Positions 43,090-55,831 are shown, counted from the stretch's first letter. The stretch: 64,000 bases of DNA from Mesodorylaimus sp. YZB2_4 (GCA_030248295.1 JASANH010001085.1:248001-312000), one strand, 5' to 3'. Numbers and translations are program-made. The notes: a model not told the origin generated them from the sequence alone.

Positions 43090-44990
43090 TGAGCGAAATT
43101 GGGTAATATTTTACGCCTATCAGTTGAATAAACCGCAGATCAAATTGCTGCTAAGACATTTTCAAACATTACGTTTTGCGGAGCATGTATCCCTCTTCCA
43201 TAACCAATCAAACTTGACCTCCCCCCTTCTTCAGGGACACGAAAAAAAGATAAACAGTGCATTAAAGAAGTCTTCACAACATTTTGCAAAAAAGTCGTCA
43301 TCTTGATTTATGAAACTCTTCTTTTAAGAATTAATAGAAATATTTGGGGCAGTGTACCCTGGTTTCAAAAAAACGCTTGCACCGTCTTGTCCACATAAAT
43401 ACAGTACCTCTGTCTCCGATAGGTTGGCATAGGTAGCATATGCCAGTACCTGCAGTACTGTTAGCATACAGGGGCAAACTGCCCATTACCTCGTTGGGCT
43501 TTTCGTCCACGTAAGGCTGTAATAGGCAGTTTATAGCAGGAAATGCGAATTTTTCATCGTGTTAGGTTCGCGAAATGATCTACTCGACCCGCGACATTGT
43601 ATCCATGCATGTCACGGAGGTGTCACCCAGGAGCTGGAAAACGTTTTAAGAGTACTGCCTCAGAGCTGGCAGCAAGTGGAGTGGCGATTGAAGTGTTCCT
43701 GCCGGCCTTGGAACGCCCATGGTGCCCCGTGCAAACAGATAGGACTATAATTATGAAAGATGCCGTGGATTAGTTGTCGATTTGATGATTCACGTTTACT
43801 CGTACTTTACCCACTGATCGATTATCGCGCCTCATCGTCATCGTGCGCCGCCTCCCTAGGCTTCTCAGGGGGCGCTCGCTAGCGTTTCCTTCAACCGATG
43901 CCGCAATGGCGCCGACTCGCAGGCCGATCCCGCTTTTGCTCCGGCTGATATTGACTAATATATTTGTCTGAAATCAAATAAACGACAATGTTAAAGCCTA
44001 TTCCCAAAACATTCTGCCCATATCACTTTATTTCTCGCATCGTCGTGACTAAGCATTCTTGTAATTCCTCTCTCAATGATGAATCGTAGCCGACTAGTGA
44101 TTCGTCTATACGAGAAGAGTAATGGTGGTCTGCACGGTCTTCGGTCTTTGGTAGTGTGCTAGGTCTCCCTAGGTACTTACTGTAGTCCGCATAGGACGTT
44201 TAAGTGGTGGTCTAGGCCGTTAAGAGCGAACAGCCCATGGGGCATGGGCTGACCAGAGAACGACTTTGTGCAATGTGTCGAGGGGTATTCTGCGTCCTTT
44301 CACTGGTTAGCCGGCTAGTAACTACACCTTCTGTGCGACACAGTTACAGACCACGTGTTACTAGACGAGGCGTGGTGTACAGAAGGTGTACGAGGTGAAA
44401 GAGGCGTGGAAGAAAAGTACCCAATCAGAGCGGAGCTTCGAGGTGGCGTGGTACACATGCAAGTTAGCGCAACGTGGAGCACTGGCAAAGCGCCCCCCCC
44501 CCCTCTGAAGTGCTTTGGGCGATATCCTAATCCCTCTCGAAAAAGACAGGGATGCCCTAAAAATAAATTCAAGCCTTTTTCAAGAAAGACTCCGCTCAAG
44601 GTATACTTTTATGCGCGCCCCCACTGAAGTGCTCGGGAAAGATATCTCCTTCAAGAACACAGGCACTGTAAGCTTTACAAAGGATTCCGGCGAAGGCTTG
44701 GCTAAAGGATGAACTCTAAATGTACTTCTTTGTTACCCGTATATTTCGTGCAATAATCGATGGACGACCGCCTGGTTAATCTATCATGATCAGCGGAACA
44801 TGCGGTTGTCGCTGCGTCACGTTGTGATACGGAGGGAGTTCAAAAAACCCGTAGCCTGAGTGCCTTCCGCATGAGCTGCAGCAGTGAAATTGGTTCTGTA
44901 CACTGCCACATATCCCACTAGAATCCCTGCAATTAATCACGCTGATCCATTAACGCGTTTTTGAGATTTGGTCATCTATGTAAAAGTGGG
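43090..44990. other. Intergenic DNA, no gene seen
   Basis: The frames are short. Around 44325-44392 TACACCTTCTGT and its inverse form a short hairpin pair. Two similar blocks (CTGAAGTGCT..GGG..AGATATC/GATATC) occur at about 44503-44526 and 44624-44646. Nothing further is recognisable. Confidence 0.4.
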
Positions 44991-44994
44991 CCAG

Positions 44995-45400
44995 AGAAAT
45001 TACAAGTCTGAGAAAGTTTGCGCATCAGTCTGTCATCGAGTTTTTAACAAAAGAAGGCTTGAAGCCCTCAGAAACTAGCGATCAGATGGTCTTAGTGTAT
45101 GGCGATGATGCACCTAAATTGTCGACAGTGAAAAGTGGTCAGATTTGCTCAAACATTGGGGGAGAATCGACTGAAGATGACCCAAGATCTGGACGACCAA
45201 TCGAGGCGACACCGGACAACAAATGCGACGTTGTAGCAAAGATTTTTATAGAAGACCTTCGAATAAACGTTGTCTAAATAGAGGACAAAGTGGCCTTACA
45301 GTATGTAGCGTCGAAACAATTTTACAGGAGAAATTGAATTTATCCAGCGCATTGGCCTGGCGCATTGGTCTCAGGGGATGTTATGTCGAAAATACATAAG
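44995..45400 (+). pseudogene. Mariner transposase N-terminal relic
   Basis: Through shifting frames it reads HQSVIEFLTKEGLKPSE, then YGDDAPKLSTVK, then EDDPRSGRPIEATPDNK, then YGSVETILQEKLNL. These are the helix-turn-helix and GRP-type (SGRP) AT-hook region of mariner transposases. The catalytic domain is missing and stops are present. No terminal repeats found. Confidence 0.8.
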
Positions 45401-45676
45401 CATGGCTTGTACAGTTTCAATCAAAATGTGGTCCGGCTACGAACTTTTAGTGCTCCCCTCGTAGGTCACAAATACAGTAGAATTCGCACTACTACACCCT
45501 TTTGGCAAATCAAGCTTTTATTAGCACTAACGTAATACATGGTATCGTAGGAAACCAGAGTGTTGTTTGTGGCAAAAACGGTTAAAATGAAAAGGTTATC
45601 TATCACGTCTACGTCTTTCGATGCTCCTATTGTAGATGTTCTTTGCTGTGGGCTTCACTGAATGTGACGCCACAGC

Positions 45677-47794
45677 CTAAAATCTGAACACTTGTCTTGC
45701 ATCTTTAAAATTATCGATGTTATAATCGACAATACGATCCCTAATTGCAATCCGTTCTTCTTCGGTGACGTTCTTCATTTGCTTCGAATATGCATCGAGC
45801 ATTGTTAAACTACAGCCCCACATTGTGGCTGTGTAGGCGAAATAATCATCGAAAGCTCGCTTTGTATCATCGAACGAAATACGATTTTCTGCTTTCGCCA
45901 CTTTTGAGTTAAAAAGCTGAAAGTAATCCGCAAGCTGCAAACAATTTAACACGTGCAAAATGCAGTAAGCTTCTAAACCCTTTGATAAGTTTTTAGGGGC
46001 CATCCATAAAGGACGTCCAGCAAAAAACTGGTTTTTTTTACTCCCCCGTCCCCCTATCCACCCCCCGTCTATTTTGCCGTGACCCTCCCTAAAAATGGAC
46101 GTCCACTTTAGCGGACCCCCCCCCCCCCTGCATAGCAAATATTCGTTCAAAAAAGCATTTCTCCCAGCTTCGACCAATCCGCGAAATGATGGGCATTGGT
46201 CTTCAGTCTGATCCGACTGCTGCATTTGCCGGATTGACTACTCATAACTTTTCGCCCTCTCTGCTTGCAAATAATGTCTAACATACTACACACAATTAAT
46301 GAATCATAATTTTTCTCGCAAGTTGGTATTGAATCCCGCTTTAAGTGCAGGTTAGTTCTACGCAGTGTTCGACCGAGGCCGAGGTTGACCACCCTCGACC
46401 TCGAGGAAAAACGGCCGAGGATCAAGGTTCACAAGCAAGATGCAACCAATAAGCTGTTTCCCAGTTTTTACAGAAGGCGCACAAGTGTGCCTGCTTCTTG
46501 CACACAAAAAAATCAGGGATTTTTCTTCTAGCGTATTATTATATCACTGTGTAGGCCTGCTTCGTCCAGATAGCTTGCCTTTTTATTCCTGTGGGTGATT
46601 TGTCCCTTGAAAATACAGTCAGAAAAGCATGGGAGTAGACTTAAATCAGGATAGAAATGAACCGCAGCATTCCGCAACTTTTGTATACATAGTAGTTTTT
46701 AAATTTTCGATCAATATTTTTTAACTCCTTACTTCTCATGTACGTTTTTAAAGTTTTTGAAAACCTGCAACTTATGTTTAATGTTTACCGCTGTACTCGC
46801 AGCTGTTCTAAGCCAAGCTTACCTCGACGTAGCGTCCTACAATATATTCCCTATATTTGTGTTTCTTCTCAATTGAAATCGACATAGCCACCAGCCTTGA
46901 CAAATCTTCCATGCCACATCCTTGATGCGCAAATTGCCAATCAATAATCGCCAATATTTCATCGCTGTATATATTTCTGTCGCATTTCTTAAACATCGTA
47001 TTCACAAAATGCAGATCACCATGAACCAATACCACGGGCAAATTATATTTTTCTCCAGGGTCACAACCAAAAACTTTTAAAAATTCTCCATATTGTAAAT
47101 ATTTTCCCAACTTTTCCTCATTAATATTTTCGAATGCATGCGGATATGTATTTTTAGTTTTCTGGTACATATTAGCTAATTGGTCAAAGAATGTGCGCAT
47201 GACATTAAAATCTTGGAATCGTGGAATAACCTTTTTCCAATCGATCGTAGTTGTCACTGACCAAGCGTGCAGTGTTGCAAGTTTTTCAACCATTTCATTC
47301 ATTCGAACTTCTTTGACACCTAATCCAATCAATTCAGGTGGCATGACTACACCTTTGTGGCCAAGATCTTCCAAAATAATTATTCCAGGTTCATTGTCAG
47401 TATTTCGAGCTTTGTAGTAACAAATTGGCAAATTCATCAAATTTGGCAACTCATCCAATTCGTAAATTGAACATTCAACATTATGAATTTCTGCCACTTG
47501 CTTATTCAATTTTTCCACTTCTTCTTGTCTCATGGCATCGAACATTTCACCAACTGCTTTATTGCCTATTACTTTAACAATAATGGAATCTGGTGGCATG
47601 GTGTTCGAAGATGGATCTGCTTTCCATTTTAATTGAATCCGCAACACTTTCGACGTCATGCCCTGACCATCACCAACCATTTTTGCATCCACTTGTTCCA
47701 AGTGATGGCCATTTACGTTAGCTCGTGGAGATGAGGCTAAAAGGTCTTGCAATTTGGCACCAGTGAGCAGAGTATCGCATAAATTTTGATCCAT
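45677..47794 (-). CDS. CHK kinase-like protein (EcKinase/DUF1679 family)
   Basis: Two exons: 46823-47794 and 45677-45934. The first ends GRYVE|gtaagc and the second starts after ttgtttgcag with LADYFQLFNSK, in phase 0. The family phosphorylates small hydroxylated compounds such as ecdysteroids or xenobiotics, and is related to choline and aminoglycoside kinases. Visible are a Lys in SIIVKVIG (ATP-binding lobe), GIIILEDLGHKG (hinge), VLVHGDLHFVNTMF (catalytic loop with Asp and Asn) and AIIDWQFAHQG (metal-binding Asp). About 410 residues, normal for the family. The start at 47794 is the first Met of the frame. The 0.9-kb intron contains C-rich tracts (46025-46130). No damage seen, so probably functional; the substrate is unknown. 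Confidence 0.9.
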
Positions 47795-47799
47795 GGGGT

Positions 47800-49070
47800 T
47801 GAAGTACTGTAAAAATGAGAAATCGATGGGACAGACTGATAAATTGACCAGAGCTCGGGTTCTGTGGTTAGCTCACGATAAGGATTTATATATGTGGAAG
47901 GATTGCATAATCTCGCGAACTTTGTTGGGCAAGTGGCGGTCGGTTGTTATCTCAATAAAACTTGGACTAAAGCAAGTTTGCATTTATGACTGCACTTCTT
48001 CCGTCAAGGCAAAACAGATAAGACCAGATCAATGAGCGAACGGTATGCTTGATTCACACTTTGCCTGTGTGTCTGCGTCAACAGTAAGTCGCGCGTGCCC
48101 GCAGCAGACAACAGATCGGTGCAGTCAGAAGGTTCAGTTGATCTACTACAGACTTACTGCAAAATGGCTAAATTTGAAACTTGCGCTAGGAATGCAGTGA
48201 GAAGTGCTATATAACAAATAATTAAGACAATGTCGTCGGGTTGTTACCAAGCTTGGCAGGAGTAGGAGGGAGGCGGCGGTCAAAAAGAACATTGTCATCT
48301 CCGAGCTCGATCACTAATCATGGACCAATCTTGCCGTTCTGCGCCGAATCCGCAAAAAACGACAGCCATATGTATTCGATTCGGAGTCGGCTGCCGCATC
48401 AGCCCCATTGCGGTCGGGGACCAGGCCAAGAAAAGAATGTGTATCTGGCAACATGCCAGAGAATGCGAATGAATCTAGCTCATTTTTTTGCAACGACATT
48501 CGCTTCGAAATTTTCTTGATTTTGCCTTGTGTACACCCCACATAGCATGACAGTTGGCAGCTGTCATAAGCAAGCAAGCCGACAGCGTGCTTATCTGAGT
48601 CCTCATTTCGAAATTGGAATTTCCATGCTTTAAAGTGAGTGAACTGCTGCTGTTTATGTTCCGAGCGGGCCAGAAACCATAAACTGGTTATCCAGTCAGG
48701 AAATCAGATTTGCGCACTCTTTACGCAGCAAAATGTTCTGTCATTGTCCTGGATGAACATTTTTAAGTTGCAAAGGCTATCAAATCCCACATTAACGGAA
48801 TTTTTTTACATGGACTTACTAATCGCTAGGGTATTTGGGTGCGTCACAGTTCCTCAAACCTACGTGGAGACGTACCTGACGTGTCTCACAATCAGGTGAA
48901 TCTGGTAGTTCCCCCAACTGTTTGACTTCATACTTGCGTTCTGCCAGTTTCTCAAACCAGCATCACCCCACTGAACCAGCCAGAATATGCGCGTATGAGA
49001 AAACTGAGGCACCAAAACACAGTCTCGGTAGAAACCTGAGTCTACCACCGAAAAGTCGACGGTCAGCTCT
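47800..49070. other. Intergenic DNA, no gene seen
   Basis: Several frames of 60-95 codons occur on both strands near 48240-48580 without recognisable domains or splice partners. The part next to 47794 should contain the promoter of the minus-strand kinase-like gene. Confidence 0.35.
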
Positions 49071-49075
49071 TAAAA

Positions 49076-50576
49076 ATGATCACTTCGCTAATACTCTCTG
49101 TCATATCACCTTGGTTGTTTACCGGCCAATCATATCTGATGATCAAGACTGGATACAGCTGGCACGAAGCGACATATTTGTATTGGGGTGGAGGATGCGA
49201 TTGGAATAATGGTGAGATAGGCATTGTGCCAGTGCCAAGCGATCAGTGCGGTAGCCAATGTGCAAAAACGCCTGGCTGCACGCATTTCACTTGGACCAGG
49301 GCGAATGGTGGGACGTGTTGGGTGAAGGGTGGTTCAGTGACCCAGGGTCGAGCAGTGCCAGCAGTCAGTGGCTATTCTACATGCGGGATGATGAAACGAG
49401 GCGCACCCATGGGCGCCAAATATGTGCGTGGCTGCTACTATACCAGCTGGTCACAATATCGACCTGGCCAAGGAAAATTTACGCCTGAAATGTATGTGCC
49501 AGGCATATGTTCCCATCTCTTCTACGCTTTCGTGGGCATGGGAAGTGATTTTGAAGTCAAGTAAGTTACTTCGAACTGATTATTTCAATGATCTGTTTTT
49601 TGTGAATTGGTCGGATTTTCTGATCTTTTCAGGACAAGAGATCGAACAGACGAAGCCACTTTCATCAAACTGAATGCCTTGCGTCATCAGCAGCCAGATC
49701 TTAAGATCCTCGTGTCCTTGGGCGGATGGTCATTCAGTATTCACAACGAAGCTCTGATCAGAAGCATGACCTTCAACGCTGCCAGTCGCGCCATCTTCAT
49801 CCAATCAGCTGCTTCTTTCGTCCGCCAACGAAACTTTGATGGTTTCGACATCGACTGGGAATTTCCGAAGCTGGAAGACAAAGATAATTTCGCTGCACTG
49901 ATCACAGAAATGAGGGCATATTTTGAAAAAGAGGCTGAGTAGTGAAAAACCTCGTCTGTTGCTCACAGGCGCTGTGGCATCGACTAGTTATCTGATCGAC
50001 CGTGGATATGATGCCCAGAAATTAGGTCAAGCATTCGACTACATCAATATCATGTCATACGATTTCAATTTAGGCAACCAGTCTCGAACTGGTTTTAATA
50101 ATCCTCTCTATGGCCGCAACGGCGATGGGCGATCCATCTCAGATGCAGCTAAGCACTGGACTGAACTCGGGGTGCCTGAATCCAAGATACTGATCGGATT
50201 GGCCACTTACGGCCGCGGATTCCTCAGCTCTAGCACCAGTGTAGGTGCGCCTGCCACTGGACCCAGTCCCCCGCAAGCTTATTCCCGCAAGCCTGGACTG
50301 GCTCCTTATTACGAAATCTGCGCGAAAGTGGACAAGGAAGGATTTGTACAGAGATATGACACTGTTCAACAAGCGGCCTGCGCGACTGGACAAGGCCAGT
50401 GGTTCGGGTACAACGACGTGGCCAGCTACCATGTCATTTTGGACTGGCTCAAACGCAATAGATATGGCGGCGCGTTCGTGTGGACTTTGGATGATGATGA
50501 TTTCTTGGGCGTTTGCCCATCGAGCCAGGGAAAATACCCACTGCTCACTGCGATAAAATCGAAGCTGGGTGGGTGA
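49076..50576 (+). pseudogene. PAN/apple-like domain fused to GH18 chitinase, one frameshift
   Basis: Exon 1 (49076-49560) has a hydrophobic leader, then a Cys-rich PAN-like module, GGGCDWNNGEIG..CGSQCAKTPGCTHFTW..GTCWVKGG, then the start of GH18 (YVRGCYYTSWSQYRPGQGKF, HLFYAFVGM). Exon 2 follows a short intron (gtaagt at 49561, acceptor ttttcag) with LVSLGGWSFS and FDGFDIDWEFP, the DxxDxDxE active site. At 49940 the frame meets TAG; shifting by one base restores AGAVAS-like GAVAST, YDYINIMSYDF-type sequence, the GLATYGRGF block and GGAFVWTLDDDDF to a stop at 50574-50576. So a single-base lesion lies close to 49940. Chitinases hydrolyse chitin; the PAN module could bind glycan or protein. It may be a recent pseudogene or an assembly error. 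Confidence 0.85.
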
Positions 50577-51159
50577 GACTTAGTTGTTGTATCAAAATGT
50601 TTAGTGCCTTGAACGTTAGACAAGTTACTGTTAGGGAATAGCGGACAGGGAAAAATGCGGAGGAATAGAATCCGAAGATTCACGATAATGTTCTTGCGTG
50701 CCTGGAAGATTAATAATATACTGTATATATGAATAATATGCAAGTGGAAATTTGCAAGGACGATAAAACCGAAACATGCTCACTCAAAAATCTCCAAACA
50801 AGATAATAGAGAGAAAACTGATTATTTCTGTGCTTCCTCATAAAGCAGATGTTATGTATCAGCAGCACTTAAACCCTGCATAATCCATCCAAGTCACTTT
50901 CACTATGTGCATGCAGCATTTACAAAGTTTACGCTTTGATGAGCGGGATGGAAAGGGCTTTACTAGTAAGAATGTTCCACGACTTGCACACATCTCCGAT
51001 TGTGAAACTGGCCTCTGCACACAGACTGCTAGTTTGATTTGATTGGTGTTGACCTCTGCATAAAAGCTATGTATCTTTCCTCTGGGGCGCAGGTCAGCCC
51101 ATATTTTCTGCTAAAAATACCAAAAAAATCCACTTCTTTGTCGTGTTGAACTTCAGTTC

Positions 51160-51600
51160 AACTTCTGTCCCGCCCAGCGAGGGTGTGCAAGGTGCCTTTA
51201 CTGTGTTTGACCCACCCCGCACACCCTATTTCTGACAGAAGAAAATTTTCTTACATGGCGAAGACCCCCATTCAAAGTTTTTAAAAAATTTTGTAAAGGG
51301 GGGACCGTTCAATTTTTTAGACCCCCTTGTCCCGCCCGGCGAGGGTGTGCAGGTAACTTCACTGTTTTTACCTCCCCCCCTTCCCTACTACCTTTGGCAG
51401 AAGAAAATTTTTTACATGGCGAAGACCCTCCTGTCCCGCCCGGCAAGGTTGTACAGGTACCTTTGCTATTTTTGACCCCCCAAAAAAAATTTCATTTTTC
51501 TATGGTAAAAAAAGACTCAATGGGTTGCCTTGTAAGGCCCAGACCAACTTTTAAATTTTCGCGGGAAAAATTTAAATTTAAAAAATTCAATTTTTTCAAA
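51160..51600. repeat. Dispersed repeat, internally triplicated
   Basis: The unit TGTCCCGCCC.GCGAGGGTGTGC..ACCTTTACTGTTTTTGACC..AGAAAATTTTTTACATGGCGAAGAC recurs about three times (51165, 51327 and 51430). It then continues with TTTTAAATTTTCGCGGG. A single-unit copy is at 1640-1915. It joins the reverse-transcriptase relic without a gap, so it may be the 5' region of that LINE family or a fusion. Confidence 0.65.
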
Positions 51601-52600
51601 GTACTGCCGAAGCTTATTCGTTTGCTCTCTTATTTATCTGACCACAGTCAGCGGGTTGTCGTGGACGACTGTTCTTCAGACATTGTGCATGCTGCGCCTG
51701 GAGTGCCTCAGGGCAGCATATTGGGGCCCTTATTATTCGTTTCTTTGATTGACTCGTTATTTTGCGGCTTCCAGAATCAGAAATGTCTTTTCAGGGATAC
51801 GCAGATGATACTGGCATGTTCGTCGTACTGAAATCATTGCAAGATGCGGAATGGCTACCACAACCAGCGATTGATTACGTCTCATCATGGGTCGAGTCCG
51901 CTGGTCTCGATTTTAATCTCGATAAATCCCAAGCGATCATCTTTCGGTATGGTCATGGTAGGCTGCCTTATTAACCCTCATTTCTCTTACGAGGTCACAA
52001 ACTGGAGTTCAGGGATGAGGTAGTATATCTTGGCGTACTTTTCGATTGTAAATTGAAGTTTAGCGCTCATGTGTCTAATGGAGTTTGCAAGGCTGCTAAT
52101 ATGATAGGGGCATTAAGGAGAAGACTTGGCAGGCACGTGGACCCGAGTGTTTCAGGAAAAGTTTATAATACTGTGCTAGAGTATGGGGCAGCATGCTGAA
52201 ACTCGGTGTTACAAAAGAAAGTTGATGAATTAGAGCGCGCACATTTCTACGCTCTGAGGCTCTGAGGCTATATTTAAAAGATTTTGGAATTTCTTATGAA
52301 GATGGATTAGCAAAGGCCGGTTGGAGTCTTTATTATAGGAGGAAGCGCTTGAAGTCGTGCCAGTTTTATAAGTTTTATCATAGCCTTCATGACTTTCCAA
52401 ACGCGCGTTTTTTACATAAATCAGATACTGTTCGCGCTAATGTTCGCTCGATTAAGTGACATAGATCTCCATTTATTGGTCCCAAGGCATAACTTTGAGT
52501 CATACAAGAAATGCTTTATTTTCTCGGCAATGCCTTTGTGGAATACTGTGCCGTTGGATGTTGCTTGGGGTACTTTACACTGGCTGGCTGGGGTGTGACA
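51600..52600 (+). pseudogene. LINE reverse transcriptase relic, 5'-truncated
   Basis: Frames read LLSYLSDHSQRVVVDD, APGVPQGSILGPLLFVSLID (motif B), GYADDTGMFV (catalytic box), LDFNLDKSQAIIFRYG and a C-terminal YYRRKRLKSCQFYKFYH..PLWNTVPLDVAW. Several frameshifts and stops. It is related to, but diverged from, the copy at 23040-24340. Confidence 0.85.
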
Positions 52601-52906
52601 AGTCTCAATTTCGTCAATGACATGACATTTTCCCCTTTGTGTGTGGAGTAGCGTTTTTAGCATGTTTCATGATCCCTGAGTTTGCTTTTATGCATTTGGT
52701 CATGAATGAATGGATGAATGAATGAATTAATTGGGGCTCAAGTAAATAAGTGCCTGTTTCAGGCACTTTGAACTGTCCCTTTGATGTCTGCAGGTTGTAT
52801 GCATGCAGGTATTTGGCTAATGATAAGATTTCCTCTCTACATTTTTTATCCTGCGTTCCGCAGCTCACGATCAGTCTTGGTTTTGAATTGCGTAACAACT
52901 GTAGAT

Positions 52907-55030
52907 TAGTGTTACAATGACCTGGGTTTTTCACTGTCTGACCTGACCCTGACTCTGACCGACCCTTCAAAAAATTTTCTGACCTGACCCTGACTCTGAC
53001 CGACCCTTAAAAAAACTCTCTGACCTGACCCTGACCTTGATCGAACCAAAAAACTTTCTGACCTGACCATTGACCTGCTAGGAATTGTGAATTTTTTGGC
53101 TCCGACTTTGTCATTGATCGAACAAAAAATTTTGCTTACAACTGGCACCAGTAATAGCTTCTCTGTGTTTGGAATTTAACCAAGAAATTTCACTACAGCT
53201 TACAATATCCTGGCATTGTGTTAAATTTCTCGTTCAGCTCAAGAAACTGAATTTTTATCCAGCTCAAAAAGATATGCAAAGCTGTTTTCAAGGATTTGGG
53301 AAAACTAGAAAAAAGTTGACGCCCATTGAAAATCATAAATAAATCTCATTCGTTATAACGTCAATTCCTGTTCCAACTGCCCCCGCATGATCGATTTCTT
53401 TGAATCCGAGATCCCGTAATTCCGTAATCCGAGAAAAGGCGCTCTACCAGGCTGGAATTGGCTGGTACAGCCAGCATATCTTTCGCCAATTAGGCCGAGC
53501 TTGGATGAAAATTCGAATGGGAAGAGATAATGATGGCTATGCCACGATAGCTGGCATTCGCAAGCGCACACTACGCTGGCATACACAAGTCTATTCAGCT
53601 GGGCTGGTAGGTTGCTGGGCGAGTAAGATGACCGCACTAGCACAATACTAACAATCAGCAGGGGCAAGTTTCACAGTACGATCCTAATTTCATGACAGGT
53701 ACAACTTCAGGGCATTGTTTAGGACAGCAACTTGGGACAACACAATATCTGTCCTAGAAATGCCTTCTCCGTAGATTTAGGCACGCCCTAAGACAGGTCT
53801 CATCTAGTTTCACAGTTAAAAAAGGATGACTTAAGACATTTCAGCAGACAAAAAAATTCAACGCTGAAAATACATAAGTTACTGTACGTGTAAGCTGGGC
53901 ACCCATTACTAATCGAAGTTTGCTGTGCGATTGTATCTGAATGATTTTACTATTTCACGAGGACGGCTTGGCTAAGGCAGGCTAATCCACGTTATATGAG
54001 CTCTATAAACGTGATAAATTGGGTTTATTTTAAAAGCTTTAGCATGGGTTTAACGATTTGGAAATCCTCGTTTCATGTACAAAATCTGACCGTCATGTTA
54101 GTGGGCGACTGGGTGAACTACATCATTTGGTTTCTCCGAGTCAAAATTTTGAGTCTTACAAAACACAATTTTGTGTTTTTTTTGCGACTCTTTTGCGGGA
54201 ATCTGTACTATGGGAGAAAACTTGCTAATAACTATACCGCGCGTATAAGTGAATTAATTCTATGCGTGTCCGTCACGTCAAGTGCCAGTATTTGCTTGGG
54301 TTAGGAGTAAAATGATGATGATGATGACAGGATTATGTCGTCCCTTTTTTGGCTTCAATAGCTAAATAAGGACGATAGAATATCAGTTCAGTTGAAAAGA
54401 GTCGTTTTTGCGGGTGGAGAGAGCTAGGGCAGTGCCGAAATTCCAAGACGCTAAAAGATTGCCCTGAAAATTGCTCTAGAAAGTCAGCTCAAAATTGCCT
54501 TAGATGAAGGGCAATCGCCCTGTGCCTGACAGCCATGACAGCATGGCAGTGCTGCCAGGATATAAAGACACCAGACTTGGGACAGGGTCGAGGTTGTCCT
54601 AAACAAAAGACAGCTCGGTGTCCCAGGGTAAAACACCAAGCTGATTATGAAATGACTTGGGACTGTCCTAGACTTTAGTACATGCCTCGGGATTTAGAAT
54701 TGTGACACTGCCCTCAGATCCATACACAGGAAGGCGGGAACTTGAAAATTCTTTCGCCAACATTTCTCTAAACTAACTTTCTTTCGCTGCCAGAATACCC
54801 TGACTGGGTGCAAGAAATTTGTTGTGTTTTCCGTGAGCTCGGGGTACGTACTTAGATATCTTAATCGAAGATTTAATCTTAATTCTGACCTGACCTTGAC
54901 CTTGATCGGTCCCTCAAAAAACTTTCTTGCGTGACCCTGACCTTGACCTACCCCTGACTTTGACTAAGAGTCGGTCAATCAGGGGTTTGACAGAATTCTG
55001 ACCTTGACCTTGAGGTCATTTCTAACACTA
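52907..55030. mobile_element. hAT-like element with TGACC subterminal arrays
   Basis: The ends are TAGTGTTACAATGACCT and, inverted, TAGTGTTAGAAATGACCT. The flanks are CTGTAGAT (52899-52906) and CCGTAGAT (55031-55038), an 8-bp duplication with one change. Subterminal DNA is a degenerate array of CTGACC/TTGACC units (52920-53070 and, inverted in part, 54885-55015), with regular AAAAA..TTTCTGACC spacing. The 2.1-kb interior shows no transposase. A TAG start and 8-bp duplication are seen in some hAT lineages. Confidence 0.78.
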
Positions 55031-55286
55031 CCGTAGATTCCACCTGCTGGTAACTACCAGGCTAGAGTCACATTTCCACATATAGATATCTGAAATCGAT
55101 ATTCATCGATATATTTTTGAAGATATGGTTAAATATTCCGTAATTATTTCGAAGAAAAAGTATAAAACATGGGTAGCGATATTCATAGTTTATTGACATA
55201 CAGTATGTACGGGTATCAATATCATATCTATATCTACAGTACACCTTTTTGCCCTATGATATCAACAGTAATCGAGCCTGCATTAA

Positions 55287-55831
55287 GAACCCCTGCCGTT
55301 AAAACTGTCATATGATCGCGGCATATGACTTCTCACGGATGCGGATGAAACTTGGGGCATTTGATGCCCTACCCAACAGAAGTCCGTGGCCGCAGTATGA
55401 CCGCTTCACGTTGCATCTGTTGGGCTTGACGCAATTTCAAAAACGTGACTAAATTCTTGGCCAAAAAAATCAGTGGCCTTAGCATAAACGATGGTTTCTC
55501 AATAACTACTACAGATAACTTGACTTTTTTTTTTAAAGATCGAGCAGAGAATCAGCTACAAACACTTTTTTTTAAATTAGGAATTTGCAAAATTTTAAAT
55601 TTTGGCGGGAAATCGAACAAATTCAAAAAATGGCCAAGTTTGGTATCGCGGCATTCCTGTGTCGCTCCAGATATTTGAATGAAACTTCAACCCTAGGTAG
55701 TTCATCATGTCCTGTACCTGTGATAAAATTTTCAGCCTCGGCATCGAACTCTGTATTGAGTTATGGCTCCCAAAAAAGACCCCATTTTTCTAAAAATCCA
55801 GAATTTTGGCGCAGCCCTAAAGCGTGTAAAG
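55287..55831 (+). repeat. Left long terminal inverted repeat of the TTAA element
   Basis: It pairs with 62765-63308. Frames across it (for example NFKFWREIEQIQKMAKFGIA) are mirrored in the other copy but have no gene context, so I treat them as non-coding. Confidence 0.9.

Noticed and set aside
48241-48577. Overlapping frames on both strands
   Set aside because: No domain, signal peptide or splice context; similar length expected by chance.
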